A stretch of 64,000 nt of DNA, taken from Lachnospiraceae bacterium (GTDB taxonomy: Bacteria; Bacillota; Clostridia; Lachnospirales; Lachnospiraceae). How positions within the stretch are numbered: the first letter of the stretch is position 1; every line of letters begins with the position of its first letter. This document shows positions 25,589 through 35,813 of the stretch, piece after piece. The DNA lies in contig JAGAJL010000009.1 of assembly GCA_017626095.1 (NCBI GenBank), positions 1 to 64,000 of the forward strand, read 5' to 3'. Below the pieces are notes generated by a model, which saw only the letters and a program-made list of their open reading frames with translations, had not been told where the DNA came from and did not search any database. The position numbers and the translations under genes are program-made.

Positions 25589-26248
25589 GTGGATGCATTA
25601 AACAAAATCATTACCTGGATGCCGCAACTGTTAAACGGTACGAAGATGACAATCCTGATTACAGTTTTATCTGTCGCCATTGGTCTTGTTTTAAGTCTTT
25701 TTCTGGCATTGGGAAAAATGGCCAAAAATCCGCTGATCAATAAACCATGCAGTGCATATATCTTCTTTTTCAGAGGTACTCCTTTATTGATGCAGATTTA
25801 CTTTATTTATTTCGGTTTACCGCAGTTTAATCCTGCACTGACCATTAAAAGTGCATTTGTTGCAGCCATGATTGCATATACACTGAATTCAGCTGCCTAT
25901 CTTGCGGAAAATATCAGAGCCGGAATTCAGTCCATCGACAAAGGTCAATACGAAGCTGCCAAGGCACTTGGCATGACCTATGGACAGACCATGCGGTATA
26001 TTATTATTCCACAGACTGTGCGTCGCCTGATTCCGCCGGTTGGTAATGAATTTATTATGGTCTTAAAAGATGTATCACTGGTTGCCATTATCGGTTTGTC
26101 TGATTTGACAAAAGTAACCCGAGCAATTTCATCTTCATCTGCAACGGCACTGGTTTATATACCGGCCATGATTATTTATCTGGTTATCACGGCCGTATTC
26201 TCATTCATCTTTAACAGACTTGAGAAGAAGTATTCCGTATATGAATAG
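25589..26248 (+). CDS. amino-acid ABC transporter permease (HisM/GlnP type)
   Basis: A 219-residue membrane protein with about five hydrophobic segments. FFFRGTPLLMQIYFIYFGL and the EAA loop (YEAAKALGMTYGQTMRYIIIPQ, near residues 113-134) are typical of polar amino-acid permeases. GAGGAG precedes GTG 25589, which the reading uses as start (VDALNKIITWMPQ). It pairs with the ATPase 12 nt downstream and the binding protein upstream. Confidence 0.93.
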   Translation: MDALNKIITWMPQLLNGTKMTILITVLSVAIGLVLSLFLALGKMAKNPLINKPCSAYIFFFRGTPLLMQIYFIYFGLPQFNPALTIKSAFVAAMIAYTLNSAAYLAENIRAGIQSIDKGQYEAAKALGMTYGQTMRYIIIPQTVRRLIPPVGNEFIMVLKDVSLVAIIGLSDLTKVTRAISSSSATALVYIPAMIIYLVITAVFSFIFNRLEKKYSVYE

Positions 26249-26260
26249 GAGGAGTCAGAT

Positions 26261-27019
26261 ATGTCATATATTAAAACAGTGGACCTTTGCAAGAATTTTG
26301 GAGATTTAGAAGTATTAAAAGATGTGAACCTGACAGTGGAACAGGGTGAGGTGATTGTCATTATCGGACCTTCCGGTGCCGGTAAGTCTACCTTTTTACG
26401 TTCCTTAAATACATTGGAGACAATTACATCCGGAAAGATTTATATTGAGGATGAATTGTTTGTTCAGGCCGAAAAAGGAAAAGTGATTGACGGCATGAGC
26501 AAAGAAAAGCATAAAGCACTTTTACTCGAAATGGGTATGGTATTCCAGCGTTTTAATTTGTTCCCACATTTAACGGTAAAGGATAATGTAAAAATTTCTC
26601 CTATGAAAGTGAAAAATATCCCTGAAGAAGAAGCTGATAAAAGAGCTTTGGAACTGCTTGAAAAGGTTGGTTTATCCGAGAAAGCGGATGTCTATCCCAA
26701 TAACCTTTCGGGAGGACAGCAACAGCGTGTGGCCATTGCAAGAGCGCTTGCCATGGAACCGAAAATCATGCTTTTTGATGAGCCTACATCCGCACTCGAT
26801 CCGGAGCTTGTAGGAGAAGTATTAAATGTTATGAAGGATCTTGCAAAACAGGGCATGACCATGATTTGTGTGACGCACGAGATGGGTTTTGCAAAAGAAG
26901 TGGCTGATCGTGTGGTTTTCATGTATGATGGTGTGATTTTGGAAGAAGGAACGCCGGAAGAACTGTTTGAGCATCCCAAGACAGAAAAGGCGCAGCAGTT
27001 TTTGAGTAGTGTATTATAG
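26261..27019 (+). CDS. amino-acid ABC transporter ATP-binding protein (GlnQ type)
   Basis: A 252-residue ATPase that powers uptake. Walker A is GPSGAGKST (about 39), the Q-loop region [15 protein letters not shown], the signature [15 protein letters not shown] (about 148), Walker [15 protein letters not shown] (about 169) and the H-loop VTHEMGFA. Length and motifs match GlnQ/ArtP-type proteins. GGAGG precedes ATG 26261. A terminator follows at 27103. Confidence 0.95.
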   Translation: MSYIKTVDLCKNFGDLEVLKDVNLTVEQGEVIVIIGPSGAGKSTFLRSLNTLETITSGKIYIEDELFVQAEKGKVIDGMSKEKHKALLLEMGMVFQRFNLFPHLTVKDNVKISPMKVKNIPEEEADKRALELLEKVGLSEKADVYPNNLSGGQQQRVAIARALAMEPKIMLFDEPTSALDPELVGEVLNVMKDLAKQGMTMICVTHEMGFAKEVADRVVFMYDGVILEEGTPEELFEHPKTEKAQQFLSSVL

Positions 27020-27102
27020 AGTGCTCGCCAAATTTCCGATATCAGTCGCGATATGATCCGGATGTAATAAACAGAAAATTAATCATTATGAATCCTATAT
27101 GT

Positions 27103-27136
27103 AAAAGCAAGCCTGTTTGTCGGGCTTGTTTTTTTG
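27103..27136 (+). terminator. terminator of the amino-acid ABC operon
   Basis: CAAGCCTG-TTTGT-CGGGCTTG followed by TTTTTTT. Confidence 0.85.
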
Positions 27137-27139
27137 GTG

Positions 27140-27265
27140 CTTTTCTATGTTCTCCTCCTTGTTTTAAAATGGCTTTTTTGACATTTCTATGTATATCTCC
27201 CTGTTTTAAATGGCTTTTTTTAGCATTTCTATGTATATCTCCCTGTTTTAAATCGGGATTTTCTG
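27140..27265. repeat. 43-bp tandem repeat, three units
   Basis: Three head-to-tail copies built on TTTCTATGTATATCTCCCTG followed by TTTTAAATGGCTTTTTT. The first copy is more diverged (TTCTATGTTCTCCTCCTTG). An open frame crosses them but has no ribosome binding site and is mostly the translated repeat, so I treat the region as non-coding. Confidence 0.65.
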
Positions 27266-27828
27266 CTTATTTGCGTTTTAGTATGCATTCGCAATTTGAA
27301 GAGGCAGCTTATCTGAAAAACATATGTATATTTCAATTACAAAAAGTTAACATAATACAGGTTTACATAATGCTAAAAGCTATATAATTTGTGCTGTTAT
27401 GAAAATAGGAATACAAGATATAGGCAAAATGGTCAATTTTGAGATTGCATTATGTAAACAATATATAACTATTAGTATTACACAAATACAATTGACATAA
27501 TCGTCATTTAATTATCCGAATTAGACTCTGGTAATTAAATTTCGGATGTAATGAAAATAAGAAAAACCCAAAAACTAAAAATATGAGAAAAAAATGATAT
27601 TTGTTTTGATGTTTTTGTCATATAAACGCAAACAATATATTGTATTAAATAACACAATGAACAACAATATTTGGTGCACATAAGTTGTAAAAATCTGCAA
27701 AATTATCTGTAAACCGACAGAAAATATTGAAAAATAGGATTTCATAACACTACAAAAAGTAATTCTGCACAAACTTTTTGTAAACCAACAATCCGTATTG
27801 TATTTTCTGAAAAATCCCTTTCCCTTTA
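27266..27828. other. AT-rich gap with a long-range inverted repeat
   Basis: No gene is seen in about 560 nt. A perfect 13-bp inverted pair, GTTTACATAATGC (27361-27373) and GCATTATGTAAAC (27447-27459), spans 99 nt. GTAAAC occurs again near 27710 and 27780. A second pair, ATCCGAA/TTCGGAT, lies at about 27515-27547. These may be regulatory or relics. Confidence 0.45.
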
Positions 27829-27856
27829 TTGAAAAAAAAGTTGAATCTTGTATAAT
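27829..27856 (+). promoter_or_regulatory. probable promoter of purL
   Basis: TTGAAA (27829-27834), a 16-nt spacer and a perfect TATAAT (27851-27856), about 64 nt before the purL start codon. I see no obvious purine riboswitch between the promoter and the gene. Confidence 0.6.
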
Positions 27857-27919
27857 AGAAATAGTGTTTAAACAAGATAGGAAATGTTTATTAGATTAAC
27901 TATGGAGGAAACGACAAAC

Positions 27920-30900
27920 ATGGCAAATGTAAAACGTATTTACGTAGAAAAGAAAGCAGCTTTTGCGGTGAAAGCCACAGAGCTGTACGAGGACTTGAAG
28001 AGCTATCTGGGAGTAGATGGACTAAAACAGGTCAGAGTATTCATTCGGTATGATGTTGAAAATCTTTCGGATGAGGTATTTGAAAGAGCATGCAAGACTG
28101 TTTTTTCGGAGCCGCCGGTTGATATTCTTTATCATGAAAATATCGAGGTAAAACCTGGCGAAAGAACTTTTAGTGTTGAATACCTGCCGGGACAGTTCGA
28201 CCAAAGAGCCGATTCGGCCATGCAGTGTGTGAAATTCTTAAAAGAAGATGAAGAACCGGTTATCCGGACTGCTGTTACCTATTTATTATCCGGACAGATT
28301 TCAGATGAAGAATTTGCTGAAATCAAAGCTTACTGTATCAATCCGGTGGATTCGCGTGAGACCGATATGGTAAAGCCGGACACTTTAATTGCCGAATACG
28401 AAGAGCCTGCAGATGTTATCGTATTTGATGGTTTTAAAGATATGGCAGAGACAGATTTGAAAGCGCTTTACGATTCACTTGGCCTTGCCATGACGTTTAA
28501 AGATTTCCTTCATATTCAGAATTATTATAAAAAGGACGAGCATAGAGATCCGACTATGACAGAAATCCGCGTTCTGGATACATACTGGTCCGATCACTGC
28601 CGTCATACCACATTTTCTACGGAATTAAAAAATGTGGAGATTGCTGACGGATATTACAAAGCACCGATTGAAAAATCCTATCAGGCATATCTGGATGCAC
28701 ATCATGAAATGTATCAGGGAAGAGATGATAAATTTGTCTGCCTGATGGATCTGGCATTGATGGCAATGAAAAAGCTACGTGCTGAAGGAAAACTTGAGGA
28801 TATGGAAGTGTCCGATGAAATCAATGCCTGCTCCGTTGTTGTGCCGGTTGAAATCGATGGTCAGACCGAAGAGTGGCTGGTATTCTTCAAAAATGAAACA
28901 CACAATCATCCTACGGAAATCGAGCCTTTCGGTGGTGCTGCAACATGTCTTGGCGGTGCTATCAGAGACCCGCTTTCCGGACGTGGATATGTGTATCAGG
29001 CAATGCGTATCACCGGTGCTGCAGATCCCACAGTTCCGATCAAAGATACTTTAAAAGGAAAATTGTCACAAAAGAAACTGGTAACAGGAGCTGCAAGCGG
29101 TTATTCTTCCTATGGTAACCAGATTGGTCTTGCTACGGGATATGTAAAAGAGCTGTATCATCCCAATTATGTGGCAAAACGTATGGAAATTGGTGCCGTT
29201 ATGGGTGCCGCACCCCGCAAAAACGTAATTCGTGAAAATTCCGATCCGGGTGATATCATCATCCTTTTAGGCGGTCGTACCGGACGTGACGGCTGTGGCG
29301 GTGCTACCGGATCTTCCAAGGTTCATACCGAAAGCTCTATCGAGACCTGTGGCGCAGAGGTTCAGAAAGGAAATGCACCGACTGAACGTAAAATCCAGAG
29401 ACTGTTCCGCAGAGCGGAAGTTTCAAAGCTAATTAAAAAGTGTAATGACTTTGGTGCCGGCGGTGTATCGGTTGCTATTGGTGAATTAGCTCCCGGACTG
29501 ATTGTTGATCTTGATAAAGTACCCAAGAAATATGCAGGTCTTGACGGAACCGAACTTGCAATTTCCGAATCACAGGAACGTATGGCAGTTGTCGTAGATC
29601 CCAAGGATGTACAGGAATTTTTAGGCTATGCCGCAGAAGAAAACTTAGAGGCGGTTGAGGTTGCTGTTGTGACAAAAGAGCCCAGATTGGTTCTTGAATG
29701 GAGAGGCAAGAAAATCGTCGATATTGCCCGTTCATTCTTAGATACGAACGGAGCACATCAGGAAGCAGATGTTGCCATTGATGTTCCGGTAGAAGAAGAT
29801 AATTACTTGAAACAATATGCGATTAAAGATGTTGAGGAAGCTGTTGAGGCAGGCGATGTGAGAACAGCATTCTTACGTACATTAAATGACTTAAATGTCT
29901 GCAGCCAGAAGGGGCTTGTCGAAATGTTTGACGCATCCATCGGTGCCGGTAGTGTTTATATGCCTTACGGTGGAAAGTATCAGCTGACCGAGACACAGAC
30001 CATGGTGGCTAAATTACCGGTATTAAAAGGAAAGACCGAGACTGTTACCATGATGAGCTATGGTTTTGATCCTTACCTTTCTACCTGGAGCCCGTATCAT
30101 GGAGCTGTTTATGCTGTAACCGAATCTTTAAGCAAGATTGTGGCTGCCGGTGGTGATTATAAAAAAGTACGTTTTACATTCCAGGAATATTTCCGCAGAA
30201 TGACCGAGGACAAACATCGCTGGAGTCAGCCGTTTGCCGCTTTACTTGGTGCGTTTGATGCACAAATTGGATACGGACTGCCGAGTATTGGTGGAAAAGA
30301 CAGTATGTCAGGAACCTTCAACGATATTGATGTACCTCCGACACTTGTGTCATTTGCAGTCGATACCGCAAAATATCCGGAAATTATTACGCCGGAATTA
30401 AAGAAATCCGGTAATAAACTGGTGGTTGTCCGTCTTGCAAAGGACGAATACGATTTACCGGTTTACAAAAAAGTAGCAGAAACCTACGAAAAAGTTGCCG
30501 GGCTCATCCGGGACAAAGCAGTTGTATCCGCTTATGTACTCGATTCAAAGGGTATTGCAGCCGCTGCAGCCAAGATGGCATTTGGTAACGGATTTGGTGT
30601 CAGATTTGACGGTTTGGTAGAAAATGACGGACTGTTTACAAATGAACTTGGAAACTTCTTATTAGAGGTACCGGCCAATATGATGGGCTTTGTAGAAAAA
30701 GCCGGTGTTGTATATGAAGTAGTCGGAACCGTTGTAGAAGATGGATTTAAATTCGGCGATACAACCGTCAGTGAATCAGAAGCGCTGGATGCATGGAAAA
30801 AGAAACTGGAAAAAGTATTCCCTACCAAGGCAGTAAAGGATACCGATCCGATTGAGGTAAAAGTATACGATACAAAAGATATTTATATCTGCAAAAACAA

Positions 30901-31705
30901 GGTTGCAAAACCGACGGTATTTATTCCGTTATTCCCCGGTACGAACTGCGAGTATGACAGTACAAAGGCATTTGAAAGAGCGGGCGCCAATGTTGTAACC
31001 AAAGTCTTCCGCAATTTAAGCGCAGAAGATATCAGAGAATCTGTGGATGAATTTGAAAAAGCAATCAGCCAGGCACAGATTATTATGTTCCCAGGTGGTT
31101 TCTCAGCCGGTGATGAACCGGACGGAAGTGCGAAATTCTTTGCTACTGCATTCCAGAATGCTAAGATCAAGGAAGCTGTCATGAAACTCTTAAATGAAAG
31201 AGATGGATTGGCACTTGGTATCTGTAATGGTTTCCAGGCACTGATTAAACTGGGACTGGTTCCTTATGGCGAAATTGTGGGTCAGAAAGAAGATTCTCCT
31301 ACTTTGACCTTTAATACGATCAACAGACATATCTCCAAGATGGTATACACCAAGGTTGTGACCAATAAATCACCGTGGCTGCAACTTGCTGAACTTGGCA
31401 AGACATATGTGAACCCCGCATCACACGGAGAAGGACGATTTGTTGCACCGAAGGAATGGATTGATAAGCTGTTTGCAAACGGACAGGTTGCTACTCAGTA
31501 TGCTGATTTTAATGGCAATGTTTCCATGGATGAAGAATGGAATGTCAATGGTTCTTATGCTGCCATCGAAGGTATTACATCTCCTGACGGACGCTGCCTT
31601 GGAAAGATGGCTCACTCCGAAAGACGGGATGATGCCGTGGCAATCAATATCTATGGTGAGCAAGATATGAAGATTTTTGAATCCGGTGTACAGTATTTTA
31701 TGTAA
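27920..31705 (+). CDS. purL: phosphoribosylformylglycinamidine synthase, single-chain form
   Basis: Fourth step of purine synthesis: converts FGAR, glutamine and ATP to FGAM in the cytoplasm. The 1261-residue chain holds a PurS-like N-terminus, the duplicated PurL core (for example HNHPTEIEPFGGAATCLGG, and GCGGATGSSKVH) and a C-terminal class-I glutaminase domain. The glutaminase domain opens at about residue 1000 with PLFPGTNCEYDS, continues with FPGGFSAGDEPDGSAKF, and has its nucleophile Cys in LGICNGFQAL near 1100 and a His/Glu in SHGEGRF. This is the large fused form rather than separate purS/purQ/purL genes. The frame is open from 27884, but ATG 27920 follows GGAGG and begins the family sequence. 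No other pur genes are adjacent. Confidence 0.96.
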   Translation: MANVKRIYVEKKAAFAVKATELYEDLKSYLGVDGLKQVRVFIRYDVENLSDEVFERACKTVFSEPPVDILYHENIEVKPGERTFSVEYLPGQFDQRADSAMQCVKFLKEDEEPVIRTAVTYLLSGQISDEEFAEIKAYCINPVDSRETDMVKPDTLIAEYEEPADVIVFDGFKDMAETDLKALYDSLGLAMTFKDFLHIQNYYKKDEHRDPTMTEIRVLDTYWSDHCRHTTFSTELKNVEIADGYYKAPIEKSYQAYLDAHHEMYQGRDDKFVCLMDLALMAMKKLRAEGKLEDMEVSDEINACSVVVPVEIDGQTEEWLVFFKNETHNHPTEIEPFGGAATCLGGAIRDPLSGRGYVYQAMRITGAADPTVPIKDTLKGKLSQKKLVTGAASGYSSYGNQIGLATGYVKELYHPNYVAKRMEIGAVMGAAPRKNVIRENSDPGDIIILLGGRTGRDGCGGATGSSKVHTESSIETCGAEVQKGNAPTERKIQRLFRRAEVSKLIKKCNDFGAGGVSVAIGELAPGLIVDLDKVPKKYAGLDGTELAISESQERMAVVVDPKDVQEFLGYAAEENLEAVEVAVVTKEPRLVLEWRGKKIVDIARSFLDTNGAHQEADVAIDVPVEEDNYLKQYAIKDVEEAVEAGDVRTAFLRTLNDLNVCSQKGLVEMFDASIGAGSVYMPYGGKYQLTETQTMVAKLPVLKGKTETVTMMSYGFDPYLSTWSPYHGAVYAVTESLSKIVAAGGDYKKVRFTFQEYFRRMTEDKHRWSQPFAALLGAFDAQIGYGLPSIGGKDSMSGTFNDIDVPPTLVSFAVDTAKYPEIITPELKKSGNKLVVVRLAKDEYDLPVYKKVAETYEKVAGLIRDKAVVSAYVLDSKGIAAAAAKMAFGNGFGVRFDGLVENDGLFTNELGNFLLEVPANMMGFVEKAGVVYEVVGTVVEDGFKFGDTTVSESEALDAWKKKLEKVFPTKAVKDTDPIEVKVYDTKDIYICKNKVAKPTVFIPLFPGTNCEYDSTKAFERAGANVVTKVFRNLSAEDIRESVDEFEKAISQAQIIMFPGGFSAGDEPDGSAKFFATAFQNAKIKEAVMKLLNERDGLALGICNGFQALIKLGLVPYGEIVGQKEDSPTLTFNTINRHISKMVYTKVVTNKSPWLQLAELGKTYVNPASHGEGRFVAPKEWIDKLFANGQVATQYADFNGNVSMDEEWNVNGSYAAIEGITSPDGRCLGKMAHSERRDDAVAINIYGEQDMKIFESGVQYFM

Positions 31706-31901
31706 AAATAGCAAAACGAAATAATGCAGATGATGGCAATATTATGCAAATGCAAAGATAGAACAGTATTGATTAATGAAAGAACAACAGTATTGTTTAA
31801 CGCAAGAACGACTGTTGGCATGAAATCCTAATAAGAATAAAATTGTTATATCAGAAGGCAGATTTTGCCAATTGTATGCAAAAGAAAAAGGAGGATTAAC
31901 G

Positions 31902-32069
31902 ATGGATAAGTATTTTTGCAATCCCTGTGGTTACACTTATGATCCTGAGAAAGGAGATCCCGAGCATGGTATTGCTCCCGGTACAGCTTTTGAAGATATT
32001 CCGGATGACTGGTGTTGCCCGATTTGTGGCGTATCCAAAGATATGTTTATGAAAGTGATTACAGAATAA
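31902..32069 (+). CDS. rubredoxin
   Basis: A 55-residue one-iron electron carrier, typical of anaerobes, that donates electrons to oxygen- and peroxide-reducing enzymes. The two Cys pairs are [10 protein letters not shown] near residue 6 and [12 protein letters not shown] near residue 40. The conserved core [15 protein letters not shown] is present. AAGGAGG precedes ATG 31902. It is monocistronic, with a strong terminator at 32121. The 196-nt gap after purL holds three short GAAC-rich near-repeats and no gene. Confidence 0.96.
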   Translation: MDKYFCNPCGYTYDPEKGDPEHGIAPGTAFEDIPDDWCCPICGVSKDMFMKVITE

Positions 32070-32120
32070 AATATGTAGAACATATCTTGTGTATGATTTC
32101 GTTGGCAAACAAATGTTACG

Positions 32121-32152
32121 AAAAAAAGGAGCAATGAATTTGCTCCTTTTTT
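32121..32152 (+). terminator. terminator of the rubredoxin gene
   Basis: AAAAAGGAGCAA / TTGCTCCTTTTT with a TGAA-type loop, followed by T residues. Confidence 0.88.
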
Positions 32153-32286
32153 GTTATTTTATTTTCGGATGTGTGTTTGCATAGTTGAATTTGTCAATCA
32201 TTAATCCGTGATAAAATAAGTGAATTTTTAATTCTATTGCACATTATCTTATAAAATTAAATTTTGATTTAATTTTATGAAATTGT

Positions 32287-32682
32287 TTATTCTGCTTCAA
32301 TTGTTGTAGATCCGTTATCTGAGGAAGATTCTGAAGCATCTGTATTTGTTTCTGATGCATTATCGGTTTCATCCTCTTCTGCAACGGAATCACTGCCGGA
32401 ATTTTCTGTTTCAACAGTGGAATTGCTACTTTGAGAATCGCTACTTTGATTAAGTAATTCCATTAACTGTTCATAATCGATTTCATCGGACTGTGCTTCC
32501 TGTGCCTTGTTATTGGTCCACTGGGGAATGAAATAGATACCGGCACCGATTAAAGCGATGACAAGAAGTGCCAAGATGGGACCAAATATTTTCCACATCA
32601 GTTTACGACGCTTTGCTTTTTTGATATTGGCCTTACGGTTTTTCTTTTCCTTCTTATATTGATCAACTTTTTCCTGACTCAT
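32287..32682 (-). CDS. single-pass membrane protein with acidic Ser-rich tail
   Basis: A 131-residue protein of no recognised family. Its first 28 residues are very basic (KKEKKNRKANIKKAKRRK). One membrane segment (about 29-52, WKIFGPILALLVIALIGAGIYF) follows, then a low-complexity tail rich in Ser, Asn, Asp and Glu. Basic N-terminus inside and acidic tail outside is the expected orientation. AAAGGA lies before ATG 32682. It stands alone between convergent rubredoxin and divergent transporter genes. Confidence 0.7.
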   Translation of the reverse strand: MSQEKVDQYKKEKKNRKANIKKAKRRKLMWKIFGPILALLVIALIGAGIYFIPQWTNNKAQEAQSDEIDYEQLMELLNQSSDSQSSNSTVETENSGSDSVAEEDETDNASETNTDASESSSDNGSTTIEAE

Positions 32683-33107
32683 GTCTGATACATCCTTTCC
32701 TGGTATTTTTATTTAGATTGCAAGAATTGCAAAACAATACAACGGTTTGAATTTGCCTCATGATATCAACGGATTGCTACGCACTTTTGACCCTGGTATC
32801 TTCATTGTGAAAATACAAAATGAGCGGAAGTATTCGTTTTACTCCACAAATAGTTTAGTAGATTTGTGCATAAAATGCAAATGAATATTCTATGTATGTA
32901 AAGAAAGATGTTGTGCATAAAAGAGTTTTGCTAAGAAAGACACGAAACCTCGTAAAAGCCGGCGACAAAGATATATAATGGGAACACAAATCCGAAAAGG
33001 GATTAAAAAGATGTGAAATGATATGATATAAAAAGAAGTGTTGAAAAAGTATTCAAAATAAAAGATAATAGATAGCGTATATGATTAATTTGTTAAGGGA
33101 GATTTTT
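32683..33107. other. gap before the NSS transporter gene
   Basis: About 425 nt without a gene. It contains dispersed repeat copy R1 (32758-32800). Near 32960 the TATATAATGG-like sequence may be a -10 element. AAGGGAG at about 33095 is the ribosome binding site of the next gene. Confidence 0.4.
32758..32800 (+). repeat. short dispersed repeat, copy R1
   Basis: Reads CATGATATCAACGGATTGC then TACGCACTTTTGACCCTGGTATC. The core matches R2 at 36719 and the complements of the copies at 25301 and 55631. Confidence 0.55.
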
Positions 33108-34514
33108 ATGGAGAAAAAAACACAAAGACATGCATTTTCCGGTTCTCTGGGTTTTGTGCTTGCAGCGGCCGGAAGTGCGGTAGGTTTAGGAAATATCTGG
33201 AGGTTTCCGTATTTAGCGGCAAAAGATGGCGGAGGACTGTTTTTAGTTGTCTATATTTTTTTGGCGCTGACTTTTGGTTTCTCGCTTTTGACAACGGATA
33301 TTGCCATCGGACGTAATACTAAACAGGGGCCACTTACTGCATATCGTATGGTTGACAAAAGGTTTGGATTTCTGGGAATCCTTGGTTGTCTGATACCGGC
33401 TATTATTATGCCGTATTATTGTGCGATCGGAGGCTGGGTAATAAAATATTTTGTTGCTTTTTTAACAGGAGACGGATTAAAAGCAGCTGAAGATGGATAT
33501 TTTACCGGTTTTATCACATCTGAGGTTTCACCCATTGTTTATATGGTGATTTTTCTGGCATTGGTATCCGGTATTATTATCATGGGAGTGAATAAAGGAA
33601 TTGAATCTTCTTCCAAGATTATCATGCCAATCCTGATTGTTTTAGTAATCGGCATCGCTATTTTTTCTTTAACCATCAGCTATACCGGTGATGACGGAGC
33701 GGTTCGGACCGGTTTGCAGGGCTTGAAAATATATTTAATTCCTGATCTGTCAGGCTTGACTTTTGGAAAGTTCTTTACGGTCCTGGTGGATGCAATGGGA
33801 CAATTATTCTTTAGCCTGAGTGTTGCCATGGGAATTATGGTTGCATATGGCTCTTATGTAAAGGATGAAGCAAATCTGGTAAAATCCATCAACCAGATTG
33901 AAATTTTCGATACCGGAGTGGCTATTTTGGCAGGTGTTATGATTATTCCTGCGGTATTTACTTTTATGGGAAGAGAGGGAATGGAAGCATCCGGACCGAG
34001 TCTTATGTTTGCTTCCCTGCCCAAGGTTTTTGCGCAGATGGGAGCTGTCGGAAATGTGGTTGGAGCTTTGTTTTTTGCCATGGTTTTATTTGCGGCGATT
34101 ACAAGTGCTATCTCGATTTTGGAAGCGGTTGTATCAAGTTTCATGGATCAGTTCCATCTGAACCGTTTAAAAGCCACTTTGTTAGAGACTTTTATTGCTT
34201 TGTTCTTTGCTGTGATCGTTTGTCTTGGTTATAATAAGCTCTATTTTGAGGTGACACTTCCAAACGGCGCGGTTGCACAGGTGTTAGATATTATGGATTA
34301 TATCAGTAACAATGTTTTCATGCCTTTGATTTCCATCGGAACCTGTATCCTGATCGGATGGGTGAAAAAACCGCAGTTTATTATTGATGAGGCAGAAAAG
34401 AACGGTGAAAAATTTAGCCGTGAAAAGTTATACATTGTAATGATGAAATATATTGCCCCCATTTTGTTATTTATTTTGTTCTTAAGATCCGTTGGAATTT
34501 TAAACATATTTTAG
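33108..34514 (+). CDS. sodium-dependent transporter, NSS (SNF) family
   Basis: A 468-residue integral membrane protein that couples Na+ to uptake of an amino acid or related solute. The family signature in the first helix is seen (AAAGSAVGLGNIWRFPYLA), then GGGLFLVVYIFLAL and a total of about 11-12 hydrophobic segments, the count common in bacterial homologues. The frame opens at 33081, but AAGGGAG precedes ATG 33108 (MEKKTQRHAFSG), which I choose. Substrate not identifiable. Confidence 0.93.
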   Translation: MEKKTQRHAFSGSLGFVLAAAGSAVGLGNIWRFPYLAAKDGGGLFLVVYIFLALTFGFSLLTTDIAIGRNTKQGPLTAYRMVDKRFGFLGILGCLIPAIIMPYYCAIGGWVIKYFVAFLTGDGLKAAEDGYFTGFITSEVSPIVYMVIFLALVSGIIIMGVNKGIESSSKIIMPILIVLVIGIAIFSLTISYTGDDGAVRTGLQGLKIYLIPDLSGLTFGKFFTVLVDAMGQLFFSLSVAMGIMVAYGSYVKDEANLVKSINQIEIFDTGVAILAGVMIIPAVFTFMGREGMEASGPSLMFASLPKVFAQMGAVGNVVGALFFAMVLFAAITSAISILEAVVSSFMDQFHLNRLKATLLETFIALFFAVIVCLGYNKLYFEVTLPNGAVAQVLDIMDYISNNVFMPLISIGTCILIGWVKKPQFIIDEAEKNGEKFSREKLYIVMMKYIAPILLFILFLRSVGILNIF

Positions 34515-34527
34515 ATGAGGTTTTGTG

Positions 34528-35805
34528 ATGGCAGAATATACACATGTTGTACAGCCCTTTGAGCCTGTTTTTGATGAAAAATCGAAGATTTTAATATTGG
34601 GTAGTCTGCCATCCGTAAAATCGCGTGAAAACGGATTTTACTACGGACATCCGCAAAATCGTTTCTGGAAGGTTTTATCTGCTGTTATCGGCTGTAAGGA
34701 GCCGCGTGATATCACGCAAAAGAAAGATATGCTTCTTTCGCATCACATCGCGTTGTGGGATGTGATATATGAGTGTGATATCAAAGGCTCATCGGATAGC
34801 AGTATAAAAAATGTTGTGACGGCAGATATATCGGGAATAATTCAAAAATCCCGGATTCAATACATCTACGTAAACGGTAAAACAGCGGAAAAGTATTATA
34901 AAAAGTATATCGAACCGGATTTGCACATAAAAGCCGTTGTTTTGCCGTCTTCAAGCCCGGCAAATGCGGCTTTTTCTTTGTCTGCACTGATTGATTCGTG
35001 GAAACGTTTGTTGTGGATTTGTCAGGGACATTACTGCTATCAGGTAAACGTGGATTATAAGGATTATCTGAATATCATGCAGGATGGACACATGGAAGCG
35101 ACGGACAGCGCGGAATTTGCACGGGTCTGGAGAGAGCTGTTTGGTACAAAATCACAGGTTAGACAGGATGTAACGGTATGGTATCAGGTTTCTCTTTCGG
35201 GGAAACAGCTTGTGGTTATGACATTAGGTGGATTTTTTGATGAAAAGATGGAAATGTATGAGCAGAAAGAACAACTTTTTTTGGCATATATGGTGGATTG
35301 TCTTGGAATGGGAATGCTGAGAATGGCGTATCAGATGTTTTATGAAACACATCTTTGTCATACCGGGCTTTTAGCATCGGATATGATTTTTCTGAATCAG
35401 GAAGAAATGAAAGATATACCTGAACTTTTTGAAAGACTTGGGATAACAGATGTGATGTTGAATGAAGCATTTGTCATGATTCCGCAAAAGACGGTTGTGT
35501 TTACAACAAAGGTTCGTGAAAATTCATGTGCGGACGGCAAAGGAAAAAGGTTGGAAGAAGAAAACAATTCGAACCGTGGAAATGGATGTATGAATATCTG
35601 TGAAATGTGTGATAATACACAATGCGCAAACAGGCAGAAAACAAAAATGGCTTGGAATGATGTAAAAGAGTGTCTCATAGATCCGGTCATGTCACAAAAG
35701 ATTAAAATACGAAAAAGCCGGAATGAGCAAAAGAGGCAGGGTGGAAACAGTAACGGAAATCAAAACTATGGCTATCAGAGAATTATGAGTAAAAAAGAGG
35801 ATTAA
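34528..35805 (+). CDS. uracil-DNA-glycosylase-like domain fused to a Cys-rich C-terminal region
   Basis: A 425-residue protein. Residues 1 to about 165 match the Mug/TDG-like uracil or hypoxanthine DNA glycosylases: ILILGSLPSVKSR (motif 1 region), GFYYGHPQNRFWKVL and LPSSSPANAAFS (motif 2-like SSSPANA). Such enzymes remove deaminated bases. From about residue 170 to 345 comes a domain I cannot assign firmly. It includes FLAYMVDCLGMGMLRMAYQMF and LGITDVMLNEAFVMIPQKTV, and a later Cys cluster (CEMCDNTQCANR), which recall C-terminal parts of the clostridial B12-dependent methionine synthase activation proteins. The next gene is a corrinoid adenosyltransferase. The tail is basic. AGG lies 7 nt before ATG 34528. 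The glycosylase part is fairly sure; the second is tentative. Confidence 0.75.
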   Translation: MAEYTHVVQPFEPVFDEKSKILILGSLPSVKSRENGFYYGHPQNRFWKVLSAVIGCKEPRDITQKKDMLLSHHIALWDVIYECDIKGSSDSSIKNVVTADISGIIQKSRIQYIYVNGKTAEKYYKKYIEPDLHIKAVVLPSSSPANAAFSLSALIDSWKRLLWICQGHYCYQVNVDYKDYLNIMQDGHMEATDSAEFARVWRELFGTKSQVRQDVTVWYQVSLSGKQLVVMTLGGFFDEKMEMYEQKEQLFLAYMVDCLGMGMLRMAYQMFYETHLCHTGLLASDMIFLNQEEMKDIPELFERLGITDVMLNEAFVMIPQKTVVFTTKVRENSCADGKGKRLEEENNSNRGNGCMNICEMCDNTQCANRQKTKMAWNDVKECLIDPVMSQKIKIRKSRNEQKRQGGNSNGNQNYGYQRIMSKKED

Positions 35806-35813
35806 GAGTAGGA

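Noticed and set aside
27088-27387. A 99-codon frame with repeated FLCISPCFK segments
   Set aside because: It is the translation of a 43-bp tandem repeat after a terminator, with no ribosome binding site and Cys/Phe-rich composition unlike a real protein.
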